Assembly: GCA_013400975.1 (NCBI GenBank)
Contig: WBMZ01009440.1
Span: 124,001-188,000 of the forward strand
Length of the DNA stretch: 64,000 nucleotides
Direction of reading: 5' to 3'
DNA from: Atrichornis clamosus
Taxonomy: Eukaryota > Chordata > Aves > Passeriformes > Menuridae
Numbering within the stretch: the first letter of the stretch is position 1; each line of letters starts with the position of its first letter. Below the pieces are notes generated by a model. It was not told the DNA's origin, did no database searches, and was given only the letters and a program-made list of their open reading frames with translations. The translations under genes and the position numbers were made by a program. Of the stretch, positions 10,666-21,836 are shown in pieces.

Positions 10666-12365
10666 CTAGCATAGCTGATCCCACAGCTGATCCCTGGAGC
10701 TTGCTGATGGATTAGATCTCTCGCAGACCCTTTCACCCACTATAATAAGAAAGCTGTGAAAGAGTTCACGTCAGGGATAAGTTTTCTATTAACTTATTCC
10801 TCTGATTCTACTTACTTTGAACACCGTGAATTCAATTTTCAGAGGAAAACTCAAGTGAAAGATCAGTACATTTTAAAGGTGACATCACTAGGCAATATTT
10901 GTATTAATTCCTGTTCCTAGGAGTGACTGTGGACAGAACTGGCACTAATGCAAGCCACGGGAATGATCTCTGTGCCAACTGAAATTCTTGTGACAATAAT
11001 TTCAGAGCAAAAATGCCCTTTAGAGATTTATTAGTCTAGAAAGTCCACATCACCACAAAACTATTATGTAATTTCTATTAAAAAAAAAAAAGGACATAAA
11101 GCAATCTTATTTCAGGTGTGTATATTTGAGAACTCTTTACACCGAGAAAACAGCAAACCATTAAAGAAACTAGTTTAGCAGCTAGACTATTAATTTGCTC
11201 ATGCAAATTTTTGCTGGCATAAAAATTGTGGCTCTCAAACCCTGGGAGTTTTTGCAGTGATATCAAAAGACACAGAATAAAACCTCTAAAGAGAGAAAAC
11301 CAAAACTGACATTAAGTGTGCAACAGACATAGAATGCTTCATGCTTCCCAAAGAAAATTAATCTTACAAACTAGAGCATGCTAGAAAATTGCACAGCAAT
11401 TATAAAACCAGTGTCTTCCTTGAGCTTTTATTGTTTGATGCATAATTCATCACGCTACTTTTCACTTTGATAGAGTTATAAAGTTATCTACATTCATTCA
11501 AAGGAGCTACTTGCTAATGATCCATCATTAACGATTCTCTGTTCTTTCCTTGTGTAACTTCTACTTGGCTTCTGTCTCAATTAGGAGGGTGCAAAGCTTG
11601 CCAGTCAGGCTTCAGCAATCCCACGCTCCTACTGAACAACGCTCCAGGAAAGCAACCAGCAGAATGCTATGCAAATGCTAATTAAACACAACTGCCTTAT
11701 GAGGAAACCATCCCTAGAGGCAGAGAGAGGTGAACTGTTTTAATTAAGGTCAAAAGCATTTGCATGTGGGTGAGTTACAGGGAGCTTTGCAGATGAAAAC
11801 AGGCCTTTGCTGGGGTAGAAGCAGGGTGACTGGTGGGAGGGGGTAAGGCAGTGGGCACCTGTGCGTCCTGGCTGTTAGCAGGACACTATACTCAATTCAG
11901 GCAGGAAGTTAGAGGGACACATGAAGGGACACCTGAAAAATGCAATGAAATAATGAGTGGTAGCTGTAATTTACCTTTGTCCTGTTGAATTAAAGAAGCC
12001 TGTTTCCCTTTTTGCTATGATTATCATTTCCAGAAAAACAAAGAGCTCTTTTACCACAGTTAAATTCTAGGCTAATCTTTTATTATGTTATTATCATCAT
12101 TTTGACTTTGACACATTGCTAAAATACATGCTGTGCACACCACGTAACCTACAAGAGTTAATAGTGCAAAAATAAATCAAAATTTGTATCAGTTGCAACC
12201 ACAATGATAATTGTACCAAGATATCTTGAATACTTGAACTGAACTTCATCATAATAAATTCAATTTCTTTGGGGCCTATCTACCATGGTACTGCTAAGCA
12301 TCATACTGAGCTAGTAGTCTAAGACATACCAAACACATTAAAGCAAAAGACAAAAATGACATTAA
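10666..12365. other. Intronic stretch with no gene; holds a motif cluster
   Basis: Unique-looking AT-rich sequence. Part of it (about 11,580-11,860) is less AT-rich and contains the octamer/homeodomain cluster listed separately. A weak G-run cluster lies at 11824-11855 (four runs of three or more G with loops of 8, 1 and 9 nt). Nothing else recognised. Confidence 0.5.
11655..11770. promoter_or_regulatory. Candidate conserved enhancer core with inverted octamer/TAATTA motifs
   Basis: ATGCAAATGCT (11669-11679) is directly followed by TAATTA (11679-11684). The exact inverted copy AGCATTTGCAT (11755-11765) is preceded by TTTTAATTAA (11738-11747). The octamer binds POU factors and TAATTA binds homeodomain factors. 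Such pairing is common in vertebrate developmental enhancers. Conservation could not be tested, so the role is inferred. Confidence 0.3.
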
Positions 12366-12510
12366 ACCACTGAAACAGGTCCAGAGGAAGGGCCCTGCAA
12401 GAATGAACATTCACTCTAAACAGGTTAAACACACAACAGTCTTTGAAGCACGTCTCTGGGCACTGCTGAGATTTGGGGCTGCAGAAGAAAAGTCAGTTTT
12501 ACTGTTCAAG
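12366..12510 (+). mobile_element. Probable degraded CR1 fragment
   Basis: CAGGTCCAGAGGAAGGGCC and, about 75 bp later, a CTCTGGGCACTGCTGAGATTTGGGGCTG-like stretch followed by GAAGAAAAG resemble the plus-strand CR1 'VQRRA...LRELGLF.LEKRR' coding region. The match is patchy and the ends are guessed. Confidence 0.4.
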
Positions 12511-12948
12511 TAGGAGAATTTAAATCTGAATTTGAATTATATTAAACTTGCAAAGCACCATATATAAAAATGGATAAAGGTAATAACCTTTGCTTTTTCC
12601 TGACAAATAGCAGTCCTGCAGCACTGTGCAGCAGTCACCAAATAACACGTTTTCTACAGCACAGGTTAGAGCATATTGAAGCAATCTAGCTCTCAAACTG
12701 TGTAGATGGAATCAGGCCTGGGGACAGCCAACCTCAGGAGAAAAGTCACGATTATTTGTTATTATTCAAGGGGCACAAGGGAAAGAAAGGGAAAATTTGA
12801 GGTAATGGGTGTGTATACATTCTGCATGAAACATGTGATCTACCTTTGTAAAAAAAGAGCAATGAGAAACCCAGCACCACTTGTTAGTTAGTTCTACCCT
12901 AGCTTACAGTGTATTTTATACAGATGTAAGAATCACATGAAAACAAAC

Positions 12949-13557
12949 TGTATTGGGTTTGCCTTACAAGGTTTTGGTAGCAGGGGGCTACAGGGGCAGC
13001 TTCTGGCAGGATCTGTGACCCTGGAGGAGTCCACACTGTAGCACCCTGTTTGAAGGACTGCAAACTGTGAAAGAGACCCACGCTGGAGCAGTTCATGAAG
13101 AACTGCAGCCTCTGGGAATGGCTACGTTGGAGAAGCTCATAGAGGACTGTATCCTGTGAGAGGAACCCCACACTGGAGCAGGGAAGAGTGTGAGGAGTCC
13201 TCCTGCTAAGGAGGAAAAAGCAGAAGAAATTTGTGATGAACTGTCCACAACCCCCCATTCCCCATCCCCCTGCACCATTGTGGGAGAGAAGGTAGATGAT
13301 CAGGAGTAAAGTTACGGCAAGAAAGAAGGAAGGGGTAGGAAGAAGTGTTTTTAAGATACAGTTTTATTTCTCATTATCCTACTGTGTCTTGATTGAAAAT
13401 AAATTAGATTAATTATTCCCCAAGTTGAATTTGTTTTTCCCACGACAGTGATTTTCCCCTGTCCTTATCTGAACCTCTTCCCCTGACCAGCTGAGGAGCT
13501 GAGTCCTGGAGCAGCTTTGGTGGGCAACTTGTGTCCAGCCAGGGCAAACCCACTACA
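12949..13557 (+). mobile_element. Solo LTR of an avian ERVL-type element with internal tandem repeats
   Basis: It starts TGTATTGGGTTTG and ends ...GGGCAAACCCACTACA, the termini of a widespread avian ERVL-class LTR. Further landmarks are AAGGTTTTGGTAGCAGGGGG near the start, TTTATTTCTCATTATCCTACTGTG near 13362, AATAAA at 13398-13403 and TTTGGTGGGCAACTTGTGTCCAGCCAGG near the end. Compared with long family members, the 5' half is shortened to a few ~45-bp repeat units. The flanks CAAAC (12944-12948) and CAACC (13558-13562) may be a decayed 5-bp target duplication. The open frame of 119 codons on the other strand across the 5' half is a shadow. No internal region is present. Confidence 0.85.
13028..13185 (+). 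repeat. ~45-bp tandem units inside the ERVL-type LTR
   Basis: Three to four imperfect units carry the core CCACRCTGGAGCAG or CTACGTTGGAGAAG followed by ...GAAGRACTG.... Unit starts lie near 13028, 13076, 13121 and 13166. Their number varies between LTR copies in birds. Confidence 0.65.
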
Positions 13558-16500
13558 CAACCCAAATACGTGTGCCGCTTTCAGTAACATGGTGTTGCTA
13601 CATAACAGTTTTGCAATTCCAATGAAATATCATCAACAGTTACGAAGGATGGCTCAGAGCCAATACATTTGCACGCAGATCCCTTATACGCTACAGGTCA
13701 AGTGTTTGGAGCATGCAATCAGCAGGTTATGAAACTGGCCTAAAGGAGGATCAGCAGGAAAGAAACAGTGACTTTTAGGGCAATGAAAAGGAAAATGATA
13801 CAAAATAAGTCCACAAGAGGGGCTTCATGGCTGCTGTGTAGAATACATGGATGTTGGAACTGATGTGTGCAGGGATATGTGATGAGGAGTAGAGCAGTGA
13901 AACTTCATTTTGAGTGTAGGGTTTCTTCCCATTGATCCCAGCCATGACTTCTGTCAATCTCTTATTCACAGCTGTGAAGATGGTGTGCTCACGCACACAG
14001 CACAGCTCAGCTTGGCTACACCACCTTTACACCAGCCTTCTTCCCCTTGATGAAACACAAAGTACAAAGTACACAAGAAAAAAAGCTAATTAAAAAGTAC
14101 TGCTAGTATGAGTAGTGCACACAGGCTTCAAGGTAATCTCCAATATTAATGATCCACTCTATCTTAACTGCAAAATTCCCATATTTTTCTTTTTCTTACC
14201 ATCGATCTGAAAGTTTAGGACCTTGGGGGACATTTTGGAAATCTATTTAATTACTGGGAAAATTATTTTCTTTTTGCATTACATTTAGAGCAGGTGATTT
14301 ACCTTTTAAGAACAACTCGCAATAAATTGAAAAAAAAGCAATTAAGGAGATAATATTCAAAGTCTTGCTACTCCTTTCTCACTGCTGCTTCCACTTCCTC
14401 CCCCCTTAGAGCACAGCTACACAAAGTGTTCACTTGGCACCCAGCACAGCCGAGAGAGTGGAAAACTTTGGCAGGATTAGTAGGAATCAGTAACTGAGAG
14501 TGGAGAGGATGGACATACTTTTTCAAATGGTAATAAAAAAAAGTAAACCTTGTTCTAGGCGCCATACAAACACACATATAAATAATCAGTAAATAGTAAA
14601 ATTAGTAGGGCAGTAAATAGTGTCAATATTAGAAATATCTACAAGCCACCTTTTCTCATTTGGACAATACTGTCTTCCATGGGAGAGCTATGAGGACAGT
14701 GCAACTTCACAAAAGTCAAGAATATAAAAAGTGAAGCATGGTGAGAAGAATGAGTTGACAGGCAGAGCATAAACATGGACTATTTGTGATAGGCATAGAT
14801 GCGTGTTTAAAAAAGAGACCACTTTTAAACCAACTCTTAGGCATTCAAAGCATCCTCTACACAATTCTGAAAATGTTTTGCCAAGTACATTTATAAAACT
14901 ACTTTCTCACCTGAAGCTTCATGTAAAGAAATGCATTAAAGAACATTTTATGTATTTCCTATCAACAAACATCCTGGCTATAATCAGTGTAAATACCATT
15001 CAATATTTATATAATTCCTTACATTTTCAAAGTGTCACAATACAACTGTTCCTAATTAATATTGCATGACTGCTGGAGTAAAGGAAATAATTTATCACTC
15101 ACTCTGGTTGCATATTTGAGAGTAATCCCACATAATTGCGCTATCCTAGTAACACAATTTTGTGAGAGGACTCTCAGCACCAAAAAGCTTTTAGAAAGTT
15201 GCTGTACGGTGGTGTCTATTGCTTCCCACATGTATCACCTCGCAATGCTGAAAATTTGGCCTAACGTCTTGTATAGACTCACATGGTCTTCCTGAAAACC
15301 CCAAAGACCTTGAGAGAAGATTCAAAGACAGACAGGAAGGAAGATGACTAGTAAGAATACCCAGAGGTAGCAATTTTAAAGAACCATAAATTCCCTAGGT
15401 AATAATCTGTAGCTCCATTTCCTAAGGAAACAAGTTTATGTGTCTGTGCTGTCTTTCTAATCATCTGTTTGTCTGCCTTGTTGCCACCACACACAGTAAC
15501 TTCTGAATCTGTCAATCTTGACAAAAACATAGAAATCCCAAGGAAAATAAAGTTCTTACCAATGTTGTGAAAAACAGCAACTGCTGAAGGACAGGTGCCC
15601 TGATGACATCCAGAAAAACCCCTGAAGAATGCAGCTGTTAAATATTCTGTTTGGCTGCAAGTAGCTTCCCAATAAGTACAGACACAGCTCTGTAAGATGC
15701 ATCTAGCACAAACTGCACTCCTCTGGGGAGACAAGGCATAAAGGACAGGAGGATAGTTCGGGTCATCATAAGGATTACACATAGAGTTTGTCAAGGATGT
15801 AAATCTGAGGGAAAACAATATTTAGTTCCAGTGTTCATGGAACAACATCTTCTAGGCATCTTTTCTACAGTACTGTGAATGGTGTATTCTAATGTTTTGT
15901 TCTTGCAGAAAGGAGTTGAAGAACTACATAGCAATGATGGATTACTTGGAGAATCCCTGCAAAACTCTAAAGGAAAATCCTGCAGGGGCAAGCCTAAACT
16001 ACTGAAGATCCAAGCTAAAAACATAACTTGTCTCAAGTAATAATCTAATCAATACAAAACTCAATACATAATCCCACCACAGGATGCTGGTTAACCACAG
16101 GTTGTGTACCTAATGCAGAAATTACAGAGTGAGGCTGAAAGGCTTGTGCTATGCAGGAGGTCAGACCAGAATATGATCATAATGGTTATTTCTGAGCATA
16201 AAACATACAAAGTTTTGAAATGCCCATAAGTAAAACTGTTTCCACACAATAGGGCTGGGGTTAATATGGCCTATCTGAACCTCCTCTGATACTTAGAAGG
16301 TCAAGCCACATATTGCTTCATGTTCCATCTTTACTGTAATCCCAAAGGCCTTAACTAGTGTATCTTATGGAGAGTAATTAGTGAGAAGTGTGCTCACAGT
16401 ATGGAACAAGAAAAATCAAAATGCCAACTGAAATGAGCCTCTTGTAAGGACAGAGCATTGCCTAGTTGCAACACACCCACATGATCCTGGAAGGTGAATC

Positions 16501-16770
16501 ATGCCCCCAGCTGAACAGGAAGGCAAGCAGCTCCTGGAGGCCCTCCTACTGAGTCGGGTGAAATCTATTTCCAAGTCCCATGCCTTGTGGTTAATGTGAG
16601 CCTGCATGTTGGAATAAGACACACCAGCCAACCCAGAAAGTGTCTGTATCTCCTCAGTACATCAGTTTGTCCTTTCCTGTGTCCTGTCTCCAGCTATAAG
16701 TTAGATTCTTTGGCTCTTCAGAGACCGAAAAAGTAATCCTCTTGGCCAGCTGTGCATCATCAGAGTGAGA

Positions 16771-16806
16771 GCAGATGAGCTCTTCCTTGCAGATGAGCTT
16801 TTCCTT
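16771..16806 (+). repeat. 18-bp tandem duplication (two copies, one mismatch)
   Basis: GCAGATGAGCTCTTCCTT (16771-16788) is followed at once by GCAGATGAGCTTTTCCTT (16789-16806). They differ at one base, so the duplication is recent compared with the surrounding relics. Confidence 0.95.
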
Positions 16807-17930
16807 GCTCTTTAGGCAACCAGCTGAAGCCCAGATACATGAAGTTGATCATTCAGGGATGCAAGACAATGCACACTGAAGAGCATGCACAACCCTGATC
16901 CTAAGTCTGGGTATAATTTTCTTTGCTTGCTGAAGGGGCACTTTTTCAGGATAGGAGGCTTTAAGCTTCATCTGATGAAAAGACAACTGATAAAAAAACA
17001 ACTGATGAAAATAACTAAAAATCAAAAACATTTGGGCCTTCCATTAACACAAATTCAAAAGAATATTCAAAAAACTTTCCTAAGCAACTTTTGAAAATGC
17101 GTTTATTGCTCCCAAATGCCCTGATAAGGTTCACAAGCCTGATCTTCCAGCTCCTAGGGAACATTTTACTGTGGCCTGTCCTTTAAGTCTTTGTCTAGTT
17201 ATTTCTGTACCCTTCTGTAAGCCTGGATATCAGAACACAGCAAAGATTATTGTGCAGAGGATAAATCATTTTTCAGTGTCCCCTTTTTACACCTCTAAAG
17301 AGCTCTTTTCAGTACACTTTGAATGGGAATTTATGTTAAGATTATTATTTTTGATAGCTCCAATCATGCTTCTTTGTCTCTTTTGAAAACCAGAGGTGTT
17401 TGTTCCACAGGACTATCTGGTATTCCTGTCTGATAGTATTAAAAGCCTTTAACAGCCCCTTTGACAGCAGTAGTTAGTAGCCAGAATAAAAAGAGAACTG
17501 GGTGCCAAATGGTTTGTGGCAGAAGCAGTCTACCAAACTGCTTTGCTTAAGTTCCCTAACCTCACCATGACCCATCTGTATATTAGTACATATTATTTAT
17601 TCATTTATATGGAATGATTAATATCTTACAATATCCATCTTAGCCTGTTAAGAGAAAGAAACTGAGAAATGAAAGCCTTCTTCAGTCCACCTGCAGCAGA
17701 ACTACTTTCAATCACTTCTTAAAACTTTTACGTTGATTAATTTTTCCTCAACAATCCCTTGCTTTAGCCAAAGGATTAAGTCTCAGAAGTGGTATATTGT
17801 TATAAAAAGACAAAGATCAGACATTTAGTTAGATGTCAAATCATGTGTCTGTCATGTTCTATACGGGTACTGCCATACTCATTTATTCCATACATCTTCA
17901 GACTGTTCCTCTGCGGCCACAATACACAGG

Positions 17931-17960
17931 CATTTGGAAAATTCACATTTGGAAAATTCA
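17931..17960 (+). repeat. 15-bp perfect tandem duplication
   Basis: CATTTGGAAAATTCA occurs twice without interruption (17931-17945 and 17946-17960) with no mismatch. Confidence 0.97.
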
Positions 17961-19976
17961 ACAGTCAGTCGATACTTTCTTGCCTGGTTGGTGACCCACA
18001 CAAAATAAGTATCTGCAGAGTGAGTATTAAAGCAATGGAAAAAGCCATTAGCTGCAGCACAGCCAAGGAAATTCTGTTGCTTGAAATTCTTCAGCACAGA
18101 TGAGAGCCAGGTAACTCTATGTTTGAGCACCATGGAAATATTTGGAACTCGATTTTCAAGCAAGGCATCTGTGATTAAGTAGGGCTGAGCACTATGCACA
18201 GCCTGATCATTCTTCCACAAGCTCTCCCAGTCCACCCTCCATTTACTTCTGCTGTCCCCTGTGTAGCAGAATGAGGCCAGTTCCAGTGCACAGGGACTTT
18301 CCCTGGCAACGGAAGATGGGAAGGGATTTGATACTTTGTTTTGGATTACTTGAAGAACTGCAAATTACATTTTTAGCTCTTTTCGGGTAAGGTGCCCAGA
18401 CTACTTGAGGCATAGGCGACTAAAAATGCTGGCTGAGTTTTGAAAAGCTCTGTGAAATCTGGGATGTCTCTTTGAGTGTCATGCTTGAGACATCTTTAAA
18501 GGGGCCCAGTTTCCAGTAAAAGCTGAGGACATTTGAAAATCTTTCCCTTTCAGAATGCCTCAATTTGACTGTGCAGAGACATCTGGTATTCAAAGTAGAC
18601 AAGAAGAGAGAGTATCCTTCATTGAGCAGGGGAAAGTAAAATTCTAGACATATAACTCCTTTTAGCCATTTATATTTTTCTCCAATTTCCTATTTAAAAA
18701 ATTTGTCAGGTTAATCTTAAGTTCTTTAAAGGGAAAACACTGTGCTTAAATTGGAGTCTGGAAGTGGGGCTAGAGAGAGAGCACACTGCAGATTAGGCTG
18801 TTTTTTTCCATTAATTTGTAATTTGTAAGTGACAACTTGATCAATTCTGTCTCAGTGTGGAGGACTGGGAATAGCTTTTTTGTTTTCCATTGTCTGCTGC
18901 CAATCCCTGACATGTGATATTCAACGCATCTTCTTGCAAATATCAAAGCAGTATGGGGCAGGAGAAACAGCCATGTCAAACCAGGCAGCCTTCAGTATGG
19001 CTTTTTGGTTCTGCATATATGCCAGCGTGAGCGTGTGAATGTCACTTAAGTATAGGCTGGTTCTCTATCAAAGTTCTTGTGGCTTCTAGCATTTGCCAGC
19101 CTTTACTCCATCAGGATTATTTCAGTTTTGTGCTCTACCCTACAGTGGGCAAAAGAGTCAGAAATCATCTCTCCTCCCCACAAAGACTAGAGTAGGATTA
19201 ACAACCAGAAATTTAAGTCAGACACACCCACGAAGACGAATGAGACACTAGTTTAGGAAGCCATCCAAAGAATGGTTGCCTATCCCCTTACAAATTGAAA
19301 TATAGTATCTTTTTGCTCCAGAAGACAACTTAAAAGATGGAGAATAAAAATTAAAATCAAATTGAAACCAGCATGCCTAACCAATTCCCCACCTTAAATG
19401 TGCACAGATCAGTTTCATGAAAATATTTCCCCATTCTCTCTTTTTCCTCCTCCTAATACTTAGGCAGTTTCCTTTAGTTGCCCTTTAAACTGCAAAGCAA
19501 AATGCTTTTACTGACATGGTTTGTAATTTTAAAGCCTGAATCTTAAGCAGCAGGTGCTTAGTTTTAATGGAATTTTTCCGTCCCCAAATGTCTGGGAGCA
19601 TCAGTAGCACCTCCCTCCTACACAGCCCCTCACCTTTGATCCTTTGCCATTTGTATTTGTGGATTTTCATTTAATGCATTTCTTCTGCTTTCAGCAATCT
19701 GCTTTTTCACTGCAAACCATTCAACCATTCTTCTCCTTTCTTTTACCTCATATGATTGGCAAGTGCTGTCTCCTAAAAATCCATGTAAAATATAAAGGGC
19801 CTTGCTGCCTCTGGTCTTGTTATGTCTGACTCCATTTTCAGCAGTGCTGTGTCTACATTGAACTGCACTGGCAATTTGAAAGGGCCTTAGACTGGTTGTA
19901 AATACTTGCACCGCAGGAACAATTATATTTTAATTGCCAAAGGTCCTAGGGTTTCTCTGCACAAACACACAAAACT

Positions 19977-20070
19977 CCCAAACCAACGAAAAGGAAAAAA
20001 AAACCAAACCAAAGCAACCAACAAACCAAGAAAAACAAACCAACAAAAAAAAACCCCAAACACAAAAACA
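19977..20070 (+). repeat. T-free A/C-rich tract (degenerate AAACC-type repeat)
   Basis: These 94 consecutive bases contain no T and only five G. Local motifs are AAACC, CCAAC and runs of A. This looks like a decayed (AAACC)n simple repeat. A shorter, similar A/C tract occurs near 49209-49245. Confidence 0.85.
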
Positions 20071-21615
20071 TCAACCTGAACCAAAATAACAGTTGGGTTT
20101 GGTTCATACAATTAGTTATTTTTGAGCAAGTCTGTGTGTGGGCACTTTTGTTCCATACTAACAGGGTTTTTTCCATTTAATTTTAGTTTTTTGGTTGATC
20201 TCCCTTTAGTAATTTTTTTCTTGTAATTGCCAATTTTGAGGTAATGTAAATTATTTTGTACAGGCCTAATCTCAAGCAAAATCCAAAAAAGAAGCATTCA
20301 TACTCAGATTGAAATAACATATATAAAAATGTGGATTAAAAGTAGCTCTGCCAACTGCAGTTTGTGGAAGAAATGAGATTCACATACCAACATTAGAACA
20401 AGATATGCTGAAGTAAGTGAATGCTTGCTCTGCCATGATGCTGGTAGATCGCTCCTGAACACAGTACAATTTTAAAAAGTCTAATCATCAGATTAGACCT
20501 TATTCCAGCATAAGGAACTGATTCCTTGTAGCCAGGAATACCTTTCCAAAGTTTGTGTTTTAGTTAGTCTTCCAAGAGTATTTGTATTTAACTATTAAAG
20601 AACAGTTTATTTTTTCTTTCATTTGCTTTTCTATTGCTTATCAGATACACTTGCATATCAGTAGGTAGCTCTTGCCCAAAAAGCAATGACATGCTGCAGA
20701 AATGACCATAACCTTATTCACTAATAAATTCACTTGAATTTGACTGAAAACTCTGCCTTTTAAAATGTGAATTTGTATTGTTCAGTAGTAAATCACAAGG
20801 GCTCACAGAGCTGTCTCATAACTAAATTTTAATTGAGCTGTCCATTCTTAACAAGGCAGCCCACTTTCAGAAAGCCATACCAGCCACTTCCTTAATCCAC
20901 AAAGCTCAGAGGCTGCCTTCTGCACTGACAGCATGCAAAAATGTTTAATGCTAACACAAATACCTTTCAGAGATTATTCTGATTCTCAGGCTGATTTCTA
21001 AGCCAGCTGTTCTCTGACTGATTCAATGTGCAGATTTCATTTTAAAACAGAGTATATTCCCTGGTTACCTGCCATATAACTAGATCTTACAGGTGTAGGG
21101 CATGTTTGTAATGCTTGTTCATCCACTTGCAGGGGAAAAAAAATAATAAAATCAAATCATTTTTGTAGGTTTCTTGGATTCTAATGTTTTCTCCCCAACT
21201 TTCAGATACTATATCAACAGAAGAATGCCAGGAATTACTTCATTCTTTATATATGTACCTGTTACAGATTATATTCATTAATTTCAAACCCAGATGCTAT
21301 TTTTGTTTAAAGAAATCCTTGATGGTACACTTTTAAAATATATATACATATATACATATTTCATTCCAGTAAGAAGAACTGCATACTATGAGAAACACAC
21401 TTTTAAATCTACCTTGATTATAGATCAATTACAGCTTTGTTCTTTTTCACATAAGTAGTGCAACTAGGCTAACTCCTGCCAGGGCTTATTCTCTGCAAAG
21501 CAATTTTGATGAAAAAAATAACACCAAATACGAAGGAAAATGATGAAAATATAAGAAACTCATCAGAAGAAACTAATCATCATCTAATAGTAAGGTCAAC
21601 CATAGTACAGACTGT

Positions 21616-21836
21616 TGAGCTGGGAATTCAAACAATTGGATTTTAACCAAATCGACTCTGTGATCACAGGCAAATCATGTTCCATTGCCATATCTTCGTA
21701 TTTCCTGTACAGTTGTGTTAGTCTTGCCTATTTAGATTACAAAATGTTAGGAACTCGAGTCGCTGCTTACTATTTGTTTATACAGTGACTGAGAGAATGG
21801 GCCCCACTTTGTATTGGAATGAAATACAAATAACAA
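21616..21836 (+). mobile_element. Ancient MIR/L2-tailed SINE relic
   Basis: GAGCTGGGAATTCAAACA, then TGTGATCACAGGCAAATCA and a pyrimidine-rich TCTTCGTATTTCCTGTACAG match the MIR core order. The 3' part TTTAGATTACAAAATGTTAGG, then TTACTATTTGTTTATACAG, GAATGGGCCCC and AAATACAAATAACAA follows the L2-like tail that is common in sauropsid copies. It is diverged and ends in an A/T-rich tail. Family level is fairly sure; subfamily not assigned. Confidence 0.65.

Larger units (their letters stand above)
13558..21615. other. Intronic stretch, no gene recognised
   Basis: AT-rich sequence without convincing repeats apart from short local duplications (16771-16806 and 17931-17960, listed) and an A/C-rich tract (19977-20070, listed). 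The longest open frame of the window, 156 codons on the minus strand at 15348-15818, has no recognisable domain and no coding-like splice context, and is treated as chance. Confidence 0.6.

Noticed and set aside
12899..13258. 119-codon minus-strand open frame
   Set aside because: It overlaps the plus-strand ERVL-type LTR and is a shadow of its repeat units; LTRs of this kind do not encode a protein there.
9094..13557. Full provirus between the LTRs at 9094-9679 and 12949-13557
   Set aside because: The two LTRs belong to different families and lie in opposite orientation, and the sequence between them is CR1 and intron, so they are independent solo LTRs.
15348..15818. Longest open frame of the window, 156 codons, minus strand
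   Set aside because: No recognisable domain, odd composition rich in Cys/Ser/Thr, and no splice or promoter context. An open frame of this length is expected by chance when 64 kb are read in six frames.
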